DNA of 64,000 bases, taken from Myxococcales bacterium (lineage in GTDB: Bacteria > Myxococcota_A > Polyangia > Polyangiales > Polyangiaceae). Every line of letters begins with the position of its first letter. Within the stretch, counting starts at the first letter, position 1. Both the position numbers and the translations under genes were made by a program. The notes beneath the pieces are model-generated. The model saw only the letters and a list, made by a program, of their open reading frames with translations, was not told the DNA's origin and did not search any database. Location of the stretch: assembly GCA_016703425.1 (NCBI GenBank), contig JADJCA010000031.1, positions 248,001 through 312,000 of the forward strand, read 5' to 3'. This document shows, piece after piece, positions 26,476-34,759 of this stretch.

Positions 26476-27208
26476 ACCCGAGCATCGCCCGCGCCAGCCG
26501 CGCGACACGCTCGTCGCTCGAGTGGAGCAGCGGCTCGGCGCGCACCGACAACGTCTCCTTCCCGAAGAGGAGGCGCCGCAAGGCGCGCTCGAGGGACGTG
26601 ATGGCCGCCGCGTCGAAGCCGCGCCGACGAAGGCCGACCTTGTTCAGGCCGCGAACGCGCGCGCGGTCGCCTTGCACGACGACGAAGGGAGGGACGTCGC
26701 GCTCGACCATCGCGCCACCTGCCACGAAGGCGCTCTCGCCGAGGACCACGTGTTGCGCCACCGCCGCACCACCGCCGAGCGTCACGTAGTCCTCCACGCT
26801 CACGTGGCCGGCCAAGAGCACGGCGTTCGAGACCGTCACGGCGTTGCCTACGGTCGTGTCGTGACCGACGTGACTAGCGACCATGAACAGGTTGTCATTT
26901 CCGATGACGGTGGGGCCACTGGTCCCGCGGTGAACGGTCACGTGTTCACGAAAGGTGTTGCCGTCACCGACGCGAAGGACGCCCGCTTCCGATGAGCCGC
27001 GCTTGTCTTGGGCGAGCGCACCGATGACGGCAAAGGAGCCCACGACGTTCTTTCGTCCGAGGGTCGTGCCGCCGAGGATGACGGCGTGCGGAGCGAGAGT
27101 CGTGCCCGCCCCCAAGCGAACGCCGGCACCGACGATCGCGTAGGGTCCCACGTCGACGTCGGCGTCACACTCTGCCGTGGGGTCGATGATCGCCGTAGGG
27201 TGAATCAA
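26456..27208 (-). CDS. lpxA: UDP-GlcNAc O-acyltransferase LpxA
   Basis: A 250-residue LpxA that transfers a 3-hydroxyacyl group from ACP to UDP-GlcNAc, the first step of lipid A synthesis. It begins with the hexapeptide-repeat opening IHPTAIIDP, contains the catalytic His in SHVGHD, and ends with the usual helical C-terminus (GLNKVGLRRRGF). The start is TTG at 27208, and the lpxD stop overlaps it (TTGA). fabZ, often found between lpxD and lpxA, is absent. Its 3' end overlaps the convergent TPR gene by 20 bases. Confidence 0.93.
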   Translation of the reverse strand: MIHPTAIIDPTAECDADVDVGPYAIVGAGVRLGAGTTLAPHAVILGGTTLGRKNVVGSFAVIGALAQDKRGSSEAGVLRVGDGNTFREHVTVHRGTSGPTVIGNDNLFMVASHVGHDTTVGNAVTVSNAVLLAGHVSVEDYVTLGGGAAVAQHVVLGESAFVAGGAMVERDVPPFVVVQGDRARVRGLNKVGLRRRGFDAAAITSLERALRRLLFGKETLSVRAEPLLHSSDERVARLARAMLGSTCRDR

Positions 27209-28074
27209 GGGGCGCCCCCCGCGCGACGTCGCGCCAGCGCTCGAAGCGTCGCGACGCCGCGCAGCCAGGAGGCGCGATCGCGAGCCGGATACCCGCCCAC
27301 CGTGGCGCCGGCCGCGACATCGCCGATGACGCCGCTCTTCGCCGCGACGCGCGCGTCGTCACCCACGCTCACGTGGTCCGCAAAGCCCGCCTGACCGCCG
27401 ACCTGGACGCGATGGCCGAGCCGCACCGAGCCGGCGAGGCCGACCTGCGCCGCGAGGAGGCAGTCGTCGCCGATCTCACCGTTGTGCCCAACGTGCACCT
27501 GCGCGTCGAGCTTGGAGCGCCGCCCGATGCGCGTCGCCGTGAGCACGCCTTGGTGCACGGTGGTGCCGGCGCCGATGAACACGTCGTCGCCGACGACGAC
27601 GCCCCCGCGGTGGGGCATGGCGCGGAGGCCCGCCGGGCCCTTTACCCAACCGAAGCCGTCGCCACCGATCACCGCGTGCGCCTCCACGCGCACGCGCGAG
27701 CCGAGGACGACGCCGGGAAAGAGGACCGCCGTGGGGTGCACGAAGGAGTCGGCGCCCACAACGGGAGCCTCCGCCAACGGCGGCACCTCGTCGAGCAGGA
27801 GCGCCAGCGCATAGGACGCCCACGGATGAAGCCAGTCGGCGAACGCGCCGGGCCCCGAAGGGTCGGTCAGCGCTTCGTCGAGGAGGACCGTCGCACCGCG
27901 CGCCTTGGCGCGCGCGCCGTCGCCGAGGGCCGAACGGCGCGTGACGACGCAGAGCGCCCCCGGGCCCGCGAGGTCCGGCGACTCGACGCGGTCGACGACA
28001 GCGGACGCGCGGACGGTGCCGCCGCAGCGCGCGGCGAGGTCTTCGAGCGATCGGGGGAGAGAAAACCGGGGCGT
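27205..28074 (-). CDS. lpxD: UDP-3-O-acylglucosamine N-acyltransferase LpxD, no normal start codon
   Basis: LpxD adds the second acyl chain in lipid A synthesis. Reading the minus strand gives a full N-terminal uridine-binding domain (FSLPRSLEDLAARCGG onward) and then hexapeptide repeats, GGDGFGW, catalytic HVGHN and a C-terminal VGGYPARD. No ATG, GTG or TTG lies in this frame between the skp stop (28083) and that domain. The first in-frame one is GTG at 27786, which would delete the whole N-terminal domain. I place the start at an ACG (28074) for lack of anything better. The repeat helix also looks one to two coils short. A sequence error at the start is possible. Confidence 0.82.
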   Translation of the reverse strand, partial: TPRFSLPRSLEDLAARCGGTVRASAVVDRVESPDLAGPGALCVVTRRSALGDGARAKARGATVLLDEALTDPSGPGAFADWLHPWASYALALLLDEVPPLAEAPVVGADSFVHPTAVLFPGVVLGSRVRVEAHAVIGGDGFGWVKGPAGLRAMPHRGGVVVGDDVFIGAGTTVHQGVLTATRIGRRSKLDAQVHVGHNGEIGDDCLLAAQVGLAGSVRLGHRVQVGGQAGFADHVSVGDDARVAAKSGVIGDVAAGATVGGYPARDRASWLRGVATLRALARRRAGGAP

Positions 28075-28082
28075 GTGAGGCT

Positions 28083-28646
28083 CTACTTCTTCGGGGCCGC
28101 GGGCGCGGCCGGCGTCACCGCTCCGCCGCCGTTGTACGCCTGGATGCAGCGATCCGTCAGGTCGAGGTCGCCGCGGAAGTAGTGTGCGAACTGTCGCTCG
28201 ATCACCACGTCGTAGCCGTCGGTCGAGGCGAGGCGCTTCACGATGCCGAGGATCTTCTCGACGATCGGGTCCGTCAGCTCCTTCTGCTTCTTCTCGAGCT
28301 CCTTGTTGTAGTCGACGAACACCGTCTGGAGCTCAACCATGGCCTTTTGCCAGTCTTCGACGCGCTTCTGCATGGCGCCGGCCGACAGGACCTTGGCCTG
28401 CTTGTCGATGTCTTCCTTCTGCTTGGCGAGCTCGTTCTGCTTCCGGTTGAGCTCTTGCTGGCGGCTGTCGAAGACCTTCTTGAGCGTGGCCTGGGCGCGA
28501 AGGCCGTCCTCGGTCTGCATCACGGCCCGCTGAACATCGACAACGGCGATCTTCATCTGGGCCTTCGCAGCGGGCGCGATGGCCAAGACCAAGAGAGCCG
28601 CGACGAGGGACGCGGCAAGCCGACGGACCGTGGAGGAAACGCTCAT
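28083..28646 (-). CDS. skp: Periplasmic chaperone Skp/OmpH
   Basis: A 187-residue Skp/OmpH homologue. It has a signal peptide (about 1-30, ending AKAQ), a short beta strand MKIAVVDVQRA, and two long charged helices rich in Lys, Gln and Glu (about 60-140) that form the coiled-coil tentacles binding unfolded outer-membrane proteins in the periplasm. I use the ATG at 28646 because the signal peptide begins there; the frame stays open upstream to 28907. It precedes lpxD by 8 bases, the common skp-lpxD order. No bamA is visible upstream. Confidence 0.92.
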   Translation of the reverse strand: MSVSSTVRRLAASLVAALLVLAIAPAAKAQMKIAVVDVQRAVMQTEDGLRAQATLKKVFDSRQQELNRKQNELAKQKEDIDKQAKVLSAGAMQKRVEDWQKAMVELQTVFVDYNKELEKKQKELTDPIVEKILGIVKRLASTDGYDVVIERQFAHYFRGDLDLTDRCIQAYNGGGAVTPAAPAAPKK

Positions 28647-28794
28647 GGGCTTCGGGTACCGAAGCTCAAGGACCGGGTCAAGGAATACATTCCCCGACGT
28701 GCCGAAGGTTTGCAGAATCGCCCCGCTTGCTTCGAACCGCGGGCGGGGCCGTGAACGTGGGTTCTCGGGCGGCCCGCCACCGATGCCGCACAGT

Positions 28795-28811
28795 GGGCAA
28801 GGCCCTTGCCC
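28795..28811. promoter_or_regulatory. Inverted repeat in a divergent gap
   Basis: GGGCAAG (28795-28801) and CTTGCCC (28805-28811) form a perfect 7-base dyad with a 3-base centre. It lies between divergent skp and the Cys-rich lipoprotein gene, 59 bases before the latter's ATG. The position suits an operator. No known regulator is identified, and the remaining gap (28647-28869) shows nothing else clear. Confidence 0.35.
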
Positions 28812-28869
28812 CAGCCCCCCACGAAACGCGTCGGTTGTGGCCTGGCACGGGCCGTGGATACTGAGAACA

Positions 28870-29889
28870 ATGCTTCGCCCCGCCGCTGGCCTTCGCGCCA
28901 CCCTCACTCGCTTCGCTGGCCTCGTCTTTGGCCTGTCCGTGGTCGCCTTGAGCAGCGCCGCCGGGTGCAGCTCGAGCGAGAACCGATACTACTGCGACGA
29001 TACCGGCTGCTACTCGTGCGACGGCTACGGGTGCACGACGGTCGCCGCGGCCGCGCCCACCGTCTGCTCAGGCCAAGCGAGCTGCCCATCGGGCACGACT
29101 TGCACAGAGAGCGGTTGCCTAAAGAACTGCGCCGCCGAGGCCGACTGCGAGCGCGGCCTCGTCTGCAAGGCCGGCTTCTGTACCTCGCCCACGACGACAC
29201 CCGGCAAGGCCAAGGAGTGTTCGAGCAAGGCCGACTGCGGCGCCGGGAAGATCTGCGTCGAGAACTCCTGCCAAGGCTGCGGCGGCGAGAGTGGCCCCTG
29301 CCCTTGCGCCGGCGCGAGCGACTGCGCGGCCGACCAGACCTGCAGCGCCGGTCAATGCGTCGCGAAGACGAACGTGTGTCGCTACGCCAGCGAGTGCGCG
29401 AGCGGCCAATCCTGCGTCAACGGCCAATGCGTGAAGCCCTGCGCCGACGACGCCGCGTGCGCCGCCGGGAGCGCCTGCAAGGCCGGATATTGCCAACCGA
29501 AACCGCCGACCGGCTCCTGCACGTCCGACGCGCAATGCGGCGGCACGACGCCCAAGTGCCTCGCCGGTCGGTGCGCGGCTCCCTGCTCGAGCGATGGCCA
29601 GTGCGGCGCCGGCAACTACTGCAACCAAGGCTCGTGCGCGCCTGACACGCGACCGAAGCCGATCTGCTCGGCGGGCAACATGACGTCGTGCGCCGCGAGT
29701 CAGTCCTGCGTCGACGGCTACTGCAAGTACCCGTGCCAGAAGGACGACGACTGCCGGATCATCGACGCTCGCATCGGCTACTGCGGCACCGACAAGGTCT
29801 GCCGCTCGCCGGATGAAGCCAAGCCGCAGTGCACCTCGCAAGCCGAGTGTTCCGCGAGCCAGAGCTGCGTCGACAACCGTTGCAAGTAA
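28870..29889 (+). CDS. Cys-rich (Dickkopf-like) surface lipoprotein
   Basis: A 339-residue lipoprotein with signal peptide and lipobox (SSAAGC, Cys 33). The rest is a run of Cys-rich modules, each with patterns such as C(S/A)xxxxCxxGxxCxxGxC, for example ECASGQSCVNGQCVKPC. About eight to ten such modules are visible. They resemble the Dickkopf N-terminal-like or EGF-like repeats common in myxobacterial secreted proteins, where disulfides form outside the cytoplasm. Residues just after the lipobox contain a YYCDDTGCYSCDGYGC stretch unlike the repeats. The function is not recognised; a cell-surface binding role is a guess. Confidence 0.82.
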   Translation: MLRPAAGLRATLTRFAGLVFGLSVVALSSAAGCSSSENRYYCDDTGCYSCDGYGCTTVAAAAPTVCSGQASCPSGTTCTESGCLKNCAAEADCERGLVCKAGFCTSPTTTPGKAKECSSKADCGAGKICVENSCQGCGGESGPCPCAGASDCAADQTCSAGQCVAKTNVCRYASECASGQSCVNGQCVKPCADDAACAAGSACKAGYCQPKPPTGSCTSDAQCGGTTPKCLAGRCAAPCSSDGQCGAGNYCNQGSCAPDTRPKPICSAGNMTSCAASQSCVDGYCKYPCQKDDDCRIIDARIGYCGTDKVCRSPDEAKPQCTSQAECSASQSCVDNRCK

Positions 29890-29907
29890 CGCCGCGGCCG
29901 GGCCCGT

Positions 29908-31098
29908 TCAGAAGTGATACGCGAGCTCGAGGCGCCCGAAGTGATCGCGGGCGAAGCCGCCTTCGAGCTTCCGCGAAGAGGCGAAGTAGGCGTTGGCGTC
30001 GACCTTCAGGCGCCAGTGTTCACCGAAACGGCGGCTTGACTCGAGGTGGCCGAAGGTCGTGCCGTCGAGCACGTCGACGAACGCGCCGCCGGTGACCTCC
30101 GTGGACGCCTCGTCTTCGAAGCTGAGGCGCAAGCCGCCGAAAGCATCGTGCTCGAAAAATGTCGGCGCCGCCTCGACGGGGCGCGTGTCATAGAGAAACT
30201 CCGCCGCCAGGGTGAGCTGCGTGCCGGCGATAAACGGCCCTGGGGTGAAGTCGAGGCCACCGCCGCCGGCGAAGAACACACTGCCGGGTCGCCACACGCG
30301 CGCGAGCGATTCCGCCTTGAAGACGAACGCGCCGACGGCCCACTGAAGGTCCGCCGAGCCTTGGTGCATGGGCTCGTAGCGCGGCGCGACGTTGCCGGTC
30401 GTCAGCTCGGCGACGAAACGCGGCTCCCGCGACAAGCCGGTGAAGAGCCCCAAGCCCAAGTCGGCGGCGCCCAAGTCGAAGGTGACGCGGGCGGCGCCAC
30501 TCGGGTGCCATCGCCCAAAGCGCGAATCGAACTCCGGCGCGTCCACGTCGACAACGGCGGGGAATCGAAGGCGCCCACGCAATCCGGGAAAGGTCCGATC
30601 ACGGAAGTACGGAAGGCCGTAGGCCCGCAACGTGACCTTGTCGGACGACCAGCTCACCGACGCAAAGGGCTGACCCCGCTTGACGGTCCCCGTCGGGGTC
30701 TCGACGAAATCGATCTGGTTGAGCACGTCGGTGGGCCTGTGAGACTCGAGCACCCCCCAGCTGAAGGTGCCCACGCCGGCTGCGAGTTCGACGGCATCGA
30801 CGGAGAGCTTGTAGCTTGCGTCGTGCAGGTCGGCGTGGGAGCGCCGCTCATCGACGGGGTCGAGTCGATAGAAGGGCCGGAGTGTCGCCGTATGAGCCGC
30901 GCTCTCGGACTTCAGCTTGAACTCCGGTTCGGCAACGAGCGACACGGCGTCGCCGAAGGCTTGGCCCGCGTATTTGGGGGTCTGCACGAAGGCGCGACCG
31001 TCAGCGGCCACCTTCCCCGCCGTCGCCAGCGACGAGCCGCAGCCCGCGAGCGGCGCCATCGTCGCGACCAGTGCGAGAGCCGAGCAAAAGCGCAACAT
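29908..31098 (-). CDS. Predicted outer-membrane beta-rich lipoprotein
   Basis: A 396-residue protein with a signal peptide and lipobox (APLAGC, Cys 20). The mature part has many alternating amphipathic strands and ends with a strand finishing in an aromatic residue (LELAYHF), typical of beta-barrel proteins. I infer an outer-membrane barrel or barrel-associated protein. It is the last gene of the minus-strand operon with an RND exporter and a LolA-like carrier, 29 bases after the latter. A terminal export pore or receptor for that pathway is plausible but unproven. Confidence 0.65.
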   Translation of the reverse strand: MLRFCSALALVATMAPLAGCGSSLATAGKVAADGRAFVQTPKYAGQAFGDAVSLVAEPEFKLKSESAAHTATLRPFYRLDPVDERRSHADLHDASYKLSVDAVELAAGVGTFSWGVLESHRPTDVLNQIDFVETPTGTVKRGQPFASVSWSSDKVTLRAYGLPYFRDRTFPGLRGRLRFPAVVDVDAPEFDSRFGRWHPSGAARVTFDLGAADLGLGLFTGLSREPRFVAELTTGNVAPRYEPMHQGSADLQWAVGAFVFKAESLARVWRPGSVFFAGGGGLDFTPGPFIAGTQLTLAAEFLYDTRPVEAAPTFFEHDAFGGLRLSFEDEASTEVTGGAFVDVLDGTTFGHLESSRRFGEHWRLKVDANAYFASSRKLEGGFARDHFGRLELAYHF

Positions 31099-31127
31099 CG
31101 GAACCGGGCCCTGCCTGCAACCGCGCG

Positions 31128-31949
31128 TCAGCGGCCGTCGCCGAGCTTGCCAGCGGAGAACTCGGAGGGCGAAAGGCCCGTCTGCATGGCCAGCTTGGAG
31201 AATGCCAAGACAGTGCTCTTCTGCGTCTGGTGGTTCTTCATGGTCCACGTCTGAGCGCGCCAGTACTTGCCTGAGAGCTTGGTGTACCCGTCGTAGGCGA
31301 GGGTCTTCGCTTTGGCGCCCGCGCGGTCGAAGAACTCCGTCGAGACGACGCGGAGCTCGGCGGTATCGAGGGCCAGGACGCGCTTCGAGTAGGCGGAGTT
31401 CTTGTCCTTCGGGAGCGCCTCGAGGCGAAAACACGTGGCCTCTCCGCACGGCGCCGTGCCAAGGAAGCGCCACTCGTACTTTCGCACTTCGCTGCCCGAC
31501 AGATCTTCGTAGCTGAACTCGCTACCGGCGAAGGCGCTCGTCTTGTTCGACGCGGCGATGCGCTTGGTGCGCTTCGTGCCCGGCAGGTAGACCCACTGCT
31601 CGTCCTCCTCGTCGACCTTGGCGTGCGACAAGAGCGCCGTACCCTTCACGTCGGCGGGGGCCTCGAAGACGATCAGCACCTGATCGCCCACGACGGCCGT
31701 CGGGCGTTCGAGCACTTTGAGGGAGAAGCGCCTTCGCGCCTCGGCGCCCGTCGCATCCTTGAGGGTCATGTCCACGGCGCCGGAAAAGTCGTGGTAGCCG
31801 CTGTTTCGGGCCGCGAGCTCGCGAACGAGGGCCTCCGCCTTGTCGCGCTCGCTGCCTTGCTTGACGAGCTCGGTCGCGTCGCGAGCGTCGCTCGCCGAGG
31901 TCACAGCCAAGAGTCCCAGAACGCCGACCACTCCAATTTTCATCTTCAC
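31128..31949 (-). CDS. LolA-like outer-membrane lipoprotein-sorting family protein
   Basis: A 273-residue exported protein of the 'outer membrane lipoprotein-sorting' family (LolA fold). It has a signal peptide (about 1-22) and beta-rich body motifs FEAPADVKGTALLSH, EDEQWVYLPGTKRTKRI and SEFSYEDLSG. Family members paired with RND/MMPL exporters are thought to carry hydrophobic cargo across the periplasm. I choose GTG at 31949 because it forms a GTGA overlap with the RND stop; an ATG at 31943 is also possible. Confidence 0.87.
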   Translation of the reverse strand: MKMKIGVVGVLGLLAVTSASDARDATELVKQGSERDKAEALVRELAARNSGYHDFSGAVDMTLKDATGAEARRRFSLKVLERPTAVVGDQVLIVFEAPADVKGTALLSHAKVDEEDEQWVYLPGTKRTKRIAASNKTSAFAGSEFSYEDLSGSEVRKYEWRFLGTAPCGEATCFRLEALPKDKNSAYSKRVLALDTAELRVVSTEFFDRAGAKAKTLAYDGYTKLSGKYWRAQTWTMKNHQTQKSTVLAFSKLAMQTGLSPSEFSAGKLGDGR

Positions 31950-34357
31950 GTTGCACCTGCCTTTGCCGAATCGAGAACCGAACCAACGTCGTCTTGCGAG
32001 TCATCGTCGAAGGGCGCGAGCGTGCGCGAGCGCGCGCGCGCGCGCCGGGGAGCGCCCACGAACACCAGCACCAGCGCCGGTACGAGCACGAGGTCCGCGA
32101 CAGGCGCGATGGCAACGACGAGGAGGCTTAGCCACCCAAGGTGACTGACCATCTGAAAGGAGCTGAGCCCAAGGACACCGAAACCCAAGGCGAGAATGCC
32201 GCTCGTCGCGAGCATCGCCGGGGCCACGTGGGCGAGCGTCTTCTTCATGGCCTCCTCGGGGCTCCGCTCGGTCGTCAGGGCCGACTTGAACTTCGTCAAG
32301 AAGTGGATCGTGTCGTCGACGATGACGCCGAGGCTGATGGACCCGGCCACCGACGCCACGATGTTCATTTGCCCGACGGCGAGGCGCCACACGCCGTACC
32401 CCACGATGATGGGCACCACGTTGGGGACAACCGAGAGCAGCCCGAGGCGCCCGCTCCGCAAGACGAGCATCATGCAGAGCGAGATGAGCGCGAGCGAGAC
32501 GAAGTCGCCCTGGACCATGTTGCGGGCGTTCTTGCTGCTGAGTTCGGAGAAGATCACGACGGGCCCCGTCGCTTCCGTCCACATCGAAGGCGGCGTGTGG
32601 GCGCGAAGCCACGCGGCGCTCCGCTCCTTGAAGGCCGTCATCTCGCGCGTCGACATGTCCTTCACCGTCACGCTGAGACGCGTCGCGGCCTTCTCGACGT
32701 CGATGCGGTCTCTAAGGTCGAGGCCCGGCGGTAGCCCCATTTCGTAGAGGAAAAGCTCTTCGCGCCCCTCCTCCACGGTAGCCGGCAACCGATACTCGCC
32801 GGCGCCGCCGCCGTGCGACGCCTGATGCACCCGCTTCATCACGTCGGAGAGGGCGTAGACGTGGTCGACCTCGCTCTGGGCCCGGAGCCAGCCCGAAAAC
32901 GCGTCGACGCGTTCGAGGTAGGCAGGCTCAACGACCCCGCCCGCCGCGCCGCTCCCGAGCTGAAACTCGAGTCGATAGATGCCCGAGAGGTTCTTCATGG
33001 TGAAGTCGACGTCGCGACGAAAGGCCATCGACTCGCCGAAGTACCGGATGAATTGATCGTTGTTCTCGAGCTGTGCCGCGAGCGTGCCGGCGCCCAGCGT
33101 CACCGCGGAGGCGACGGCGAGGACGAGGACCTTTCGCTTGAGAACGAAGGCCGATAGCGCGTCGACGAGGCGAAACGAGCGCTCGGCTTCCGGCCGACTG
33201 GGCGACAAGACCGCAAGAGACAGAAGCGCGGGCAGAAGGACCACGGACAACAAGAACGCCACCGTCACGCCGAAGGACGTCATGTTGGCGAGGTGTCGAA
33301 CCGGCGGCGCGACGGAATAGTTGAGGCACAAGAAGCCGACGACCGTCGTGAGGCACGTGTACGTCACGGCCTCGAGGTTCGTGGCGACCGCGAAGACGAT
33401 GGCGTCATGCTGAGAGCGGCCATCGCGAAGCGCGTCGCGGGCGCTCAGTACGATGTGGATGCCGTCCGCGACCGCCACGGTCATGACCATCAGCGGCGCC
33501 GCGACGGCCGGTGGGGTGAGCGGGTAGCCGAGCCAACCGGCAAACGCCATCGACAACGTCGACGACAGGCCGATGACGAGCCCCACGGCCAACGTGGCGG
33601 CGAGGCCGCGCAACATCCAGAACATGGCGCCGAGCATCACGAGCACCATCGCCGGGACGAGAACCGCGAGATCCGACACGGACGCCTGCATCAGCGCGTC
33701 GTTCATGAGCGCCATGCCACAAGGCCTGATGACGAGGCCCGGGTAGCGTGGCGCAACCTTGTCGACGAGCGCGTGGGCGGCGTTGGCCGTGAGAGACACC
33801 TCCTCGGGGGCCTTGCCCGGGAGGCGGAGCGTCACGTTGACGGCGCCGGAGCGGCCGTCTTTCGCGATCAGCGCACCCGCGAGGAGCGGCTCTCCGAGCG
33901 CGCGCGCGCGAATGCCTCGAAGCGCCGCGTCATCCAGATCGGCGGCCCTTCCGGGCACGAGCGCGTGTTGCACCATGTCGTCGCCGACAGCGTCGACGAC
34001 ACCGAAGTTCGTGAGCGAGTCGACGCGGGCCGCAAAGGGCAGCTTCCACCCCTCCTCCGTCAGCTCCTGAATCGCCGCGAGGGCGTCGCGAGAGACCACG
34101 TCGCCGCTCTCGGCGCGCACCACGAAAAGGACGTTGTCGGTCTTCGTGAAGGCCTTCTCCAGCCGCTCGAAGCTGGCGAGGCCCGGGTCGTCGGCGGAGA
34201 AGAAGATGCGGTAGTCGGTGGAGAAGGCGGCCCGAGGCACACCCAAGGCGAAGAGGCCCGAGAGCACGAGACTCGCGACGATGGCCAAGAGGGGCCTCGT
34301 CGTCGCGAACCTCCCAAGGGCCTCGCCCAAACGTTCGAATCGGTTTCTGGTGATCAT
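31946..34357 (-). CDS. RND/MMPL-family exporter
   Basis: An 803-residue RND-superfamily transporter of the MMPL/HpnN-like type. One N-terminal helix (about 20-40), a large periplasmic domain, five or six helices (about 225-400), a second periplasmic domain and a matching C-terminal set (about 610-790) give the duplicated RND layout. Family-like acidic and glycine motifs such as VADGIHIVL and VIVDDTIHFL are present. Such pumps export lipids, sterol-like or hopanoid compounds. It overlaps its upstream neighbour (ATGA) and the LolA-like gene (GTGA). Confidence 0.88.
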   Translation of the reverse strand: MITRNRFERLGEALGRFATTRPLLAIVASLVLSGLFALGVPRAAFSTDYRIFFSADDPGLASFERLEKAFTKTDNVLFVVRAESGDVVSRDALAAIQELTEEGWKLPFAARVDSLTNFGVVDAVGDDMVQHALVPGRAADLDDAALRGIRARALGEPLLAGALIAKDGRSGAVNVTLRLPGKAPEEVSLTANAAHALVDKVAPRYPGLVIRPCGMALMNDALMQASVSDLAVLVPAMVLVMLGAMFWMLRGLAATLAVGLVIGLSSTLSMAFAGWLGYPLTPPAVAAPLMVMTVAVADGIHIVLSARDALRDGRSQHDAIVFAVATNLEAVTYTCLTTVVGFLCLNYSVAPPVRHLANMTSFGVTVAFLLSVVLLPALLSLAVLSPSRPEAERSFRLVDALSAFVLKRKVLVLAVASAVTLGAGTLAAQLENNDQFIRYFGESMAFRRDVDFTMKNLSGIYRLEFQLGSGAAGGVVEPAYLERVDAFSGWLRAQSEVDHVYALSDVMKRVHQASHGGGAGEYRLPATVEEGREELFLYEMGLPPGLDLRDRIDVEKAATRLSVTVKDMSTREMTAFKERSAAWLRAHTPPSMWTEATGPVVIFSELSSKNARNMVQGDFVSLALISLCMMLVLRSGRLGLLSVVPNVVPIIVGYGVWRLAVGQMNIVASVAGSISLGVIVDDTIHFLTKFKSALTTERSPEEAMKKTLAHVAPAMLATSGILALGFGVLGLSSFQMVSHLGWLSLLVVAIAPVADLVLVPALVLVFVGAPRRARARSRTLAPFDDDSQDDVGSVLDSAKAGAT

Positions 34358-34759
34358 GGCTCTCCTCCGTCCAACGCCGCAGCGCTCGCCTCGCGGCGCG
34401 CGTCAAAGCCCGCATCTCCGGCCAACGCATCCCCACGCGACGCGTCGTGCGCCACGATCGCGATGCCTTCGGGCGCGATGTCGCCGCCGTCGTCCTGCTG
34501 ATCTTCGAGGCACGCGTCCACGCGCTGAAAAATCGTCGCCAGCTCATCGCAACCATCGGCGTGCGCGTTGACGCATTCGGAGGCAACCCGACGCAAGCCC
34601 ACACAACCGCTCGACACGAGCGGCAGCATGACCCCGCACGCGCGCAGCTTGTGGTCGGCGCGCGTCGCACGCGTCGCCGGCGACGGTCGCGTCGTCCTCG
34701 CGGCAGCCGACGACGACGACGGCGACCGAGAGGAGGCAGAGGAGCCATCCGAGGCGCAT
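34354..34759 (-). pseudogene. Small Cys-containing lipoprotein, frameshifted
   Basis: Two adjacent frames together make one product. The first (from ATG 34759) gives a signal peptide and lipobox VVVVGC, then DDATVAGDACDA. The second resumes as RADHKLRACG and runs to the stop at 34354. Joining them needs the loss of one base in the GCGC tract at about 34660-34663, which restores 134 codons. The joined protein has about eight Cys after the lipobox, two of them 7 residues apart. Both ends overlap neighbours (TGATG and ATGA), so the gene belongs to the operon. It resembles no family I can name. Confidence 0.6.

Noticed and set aside
27205..27786. lpxD as a 193-residue gene starting at GTG 27786
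   Set aside because: This would drop the N-terminal uridine-binding domain that reads in frame directly upstream.
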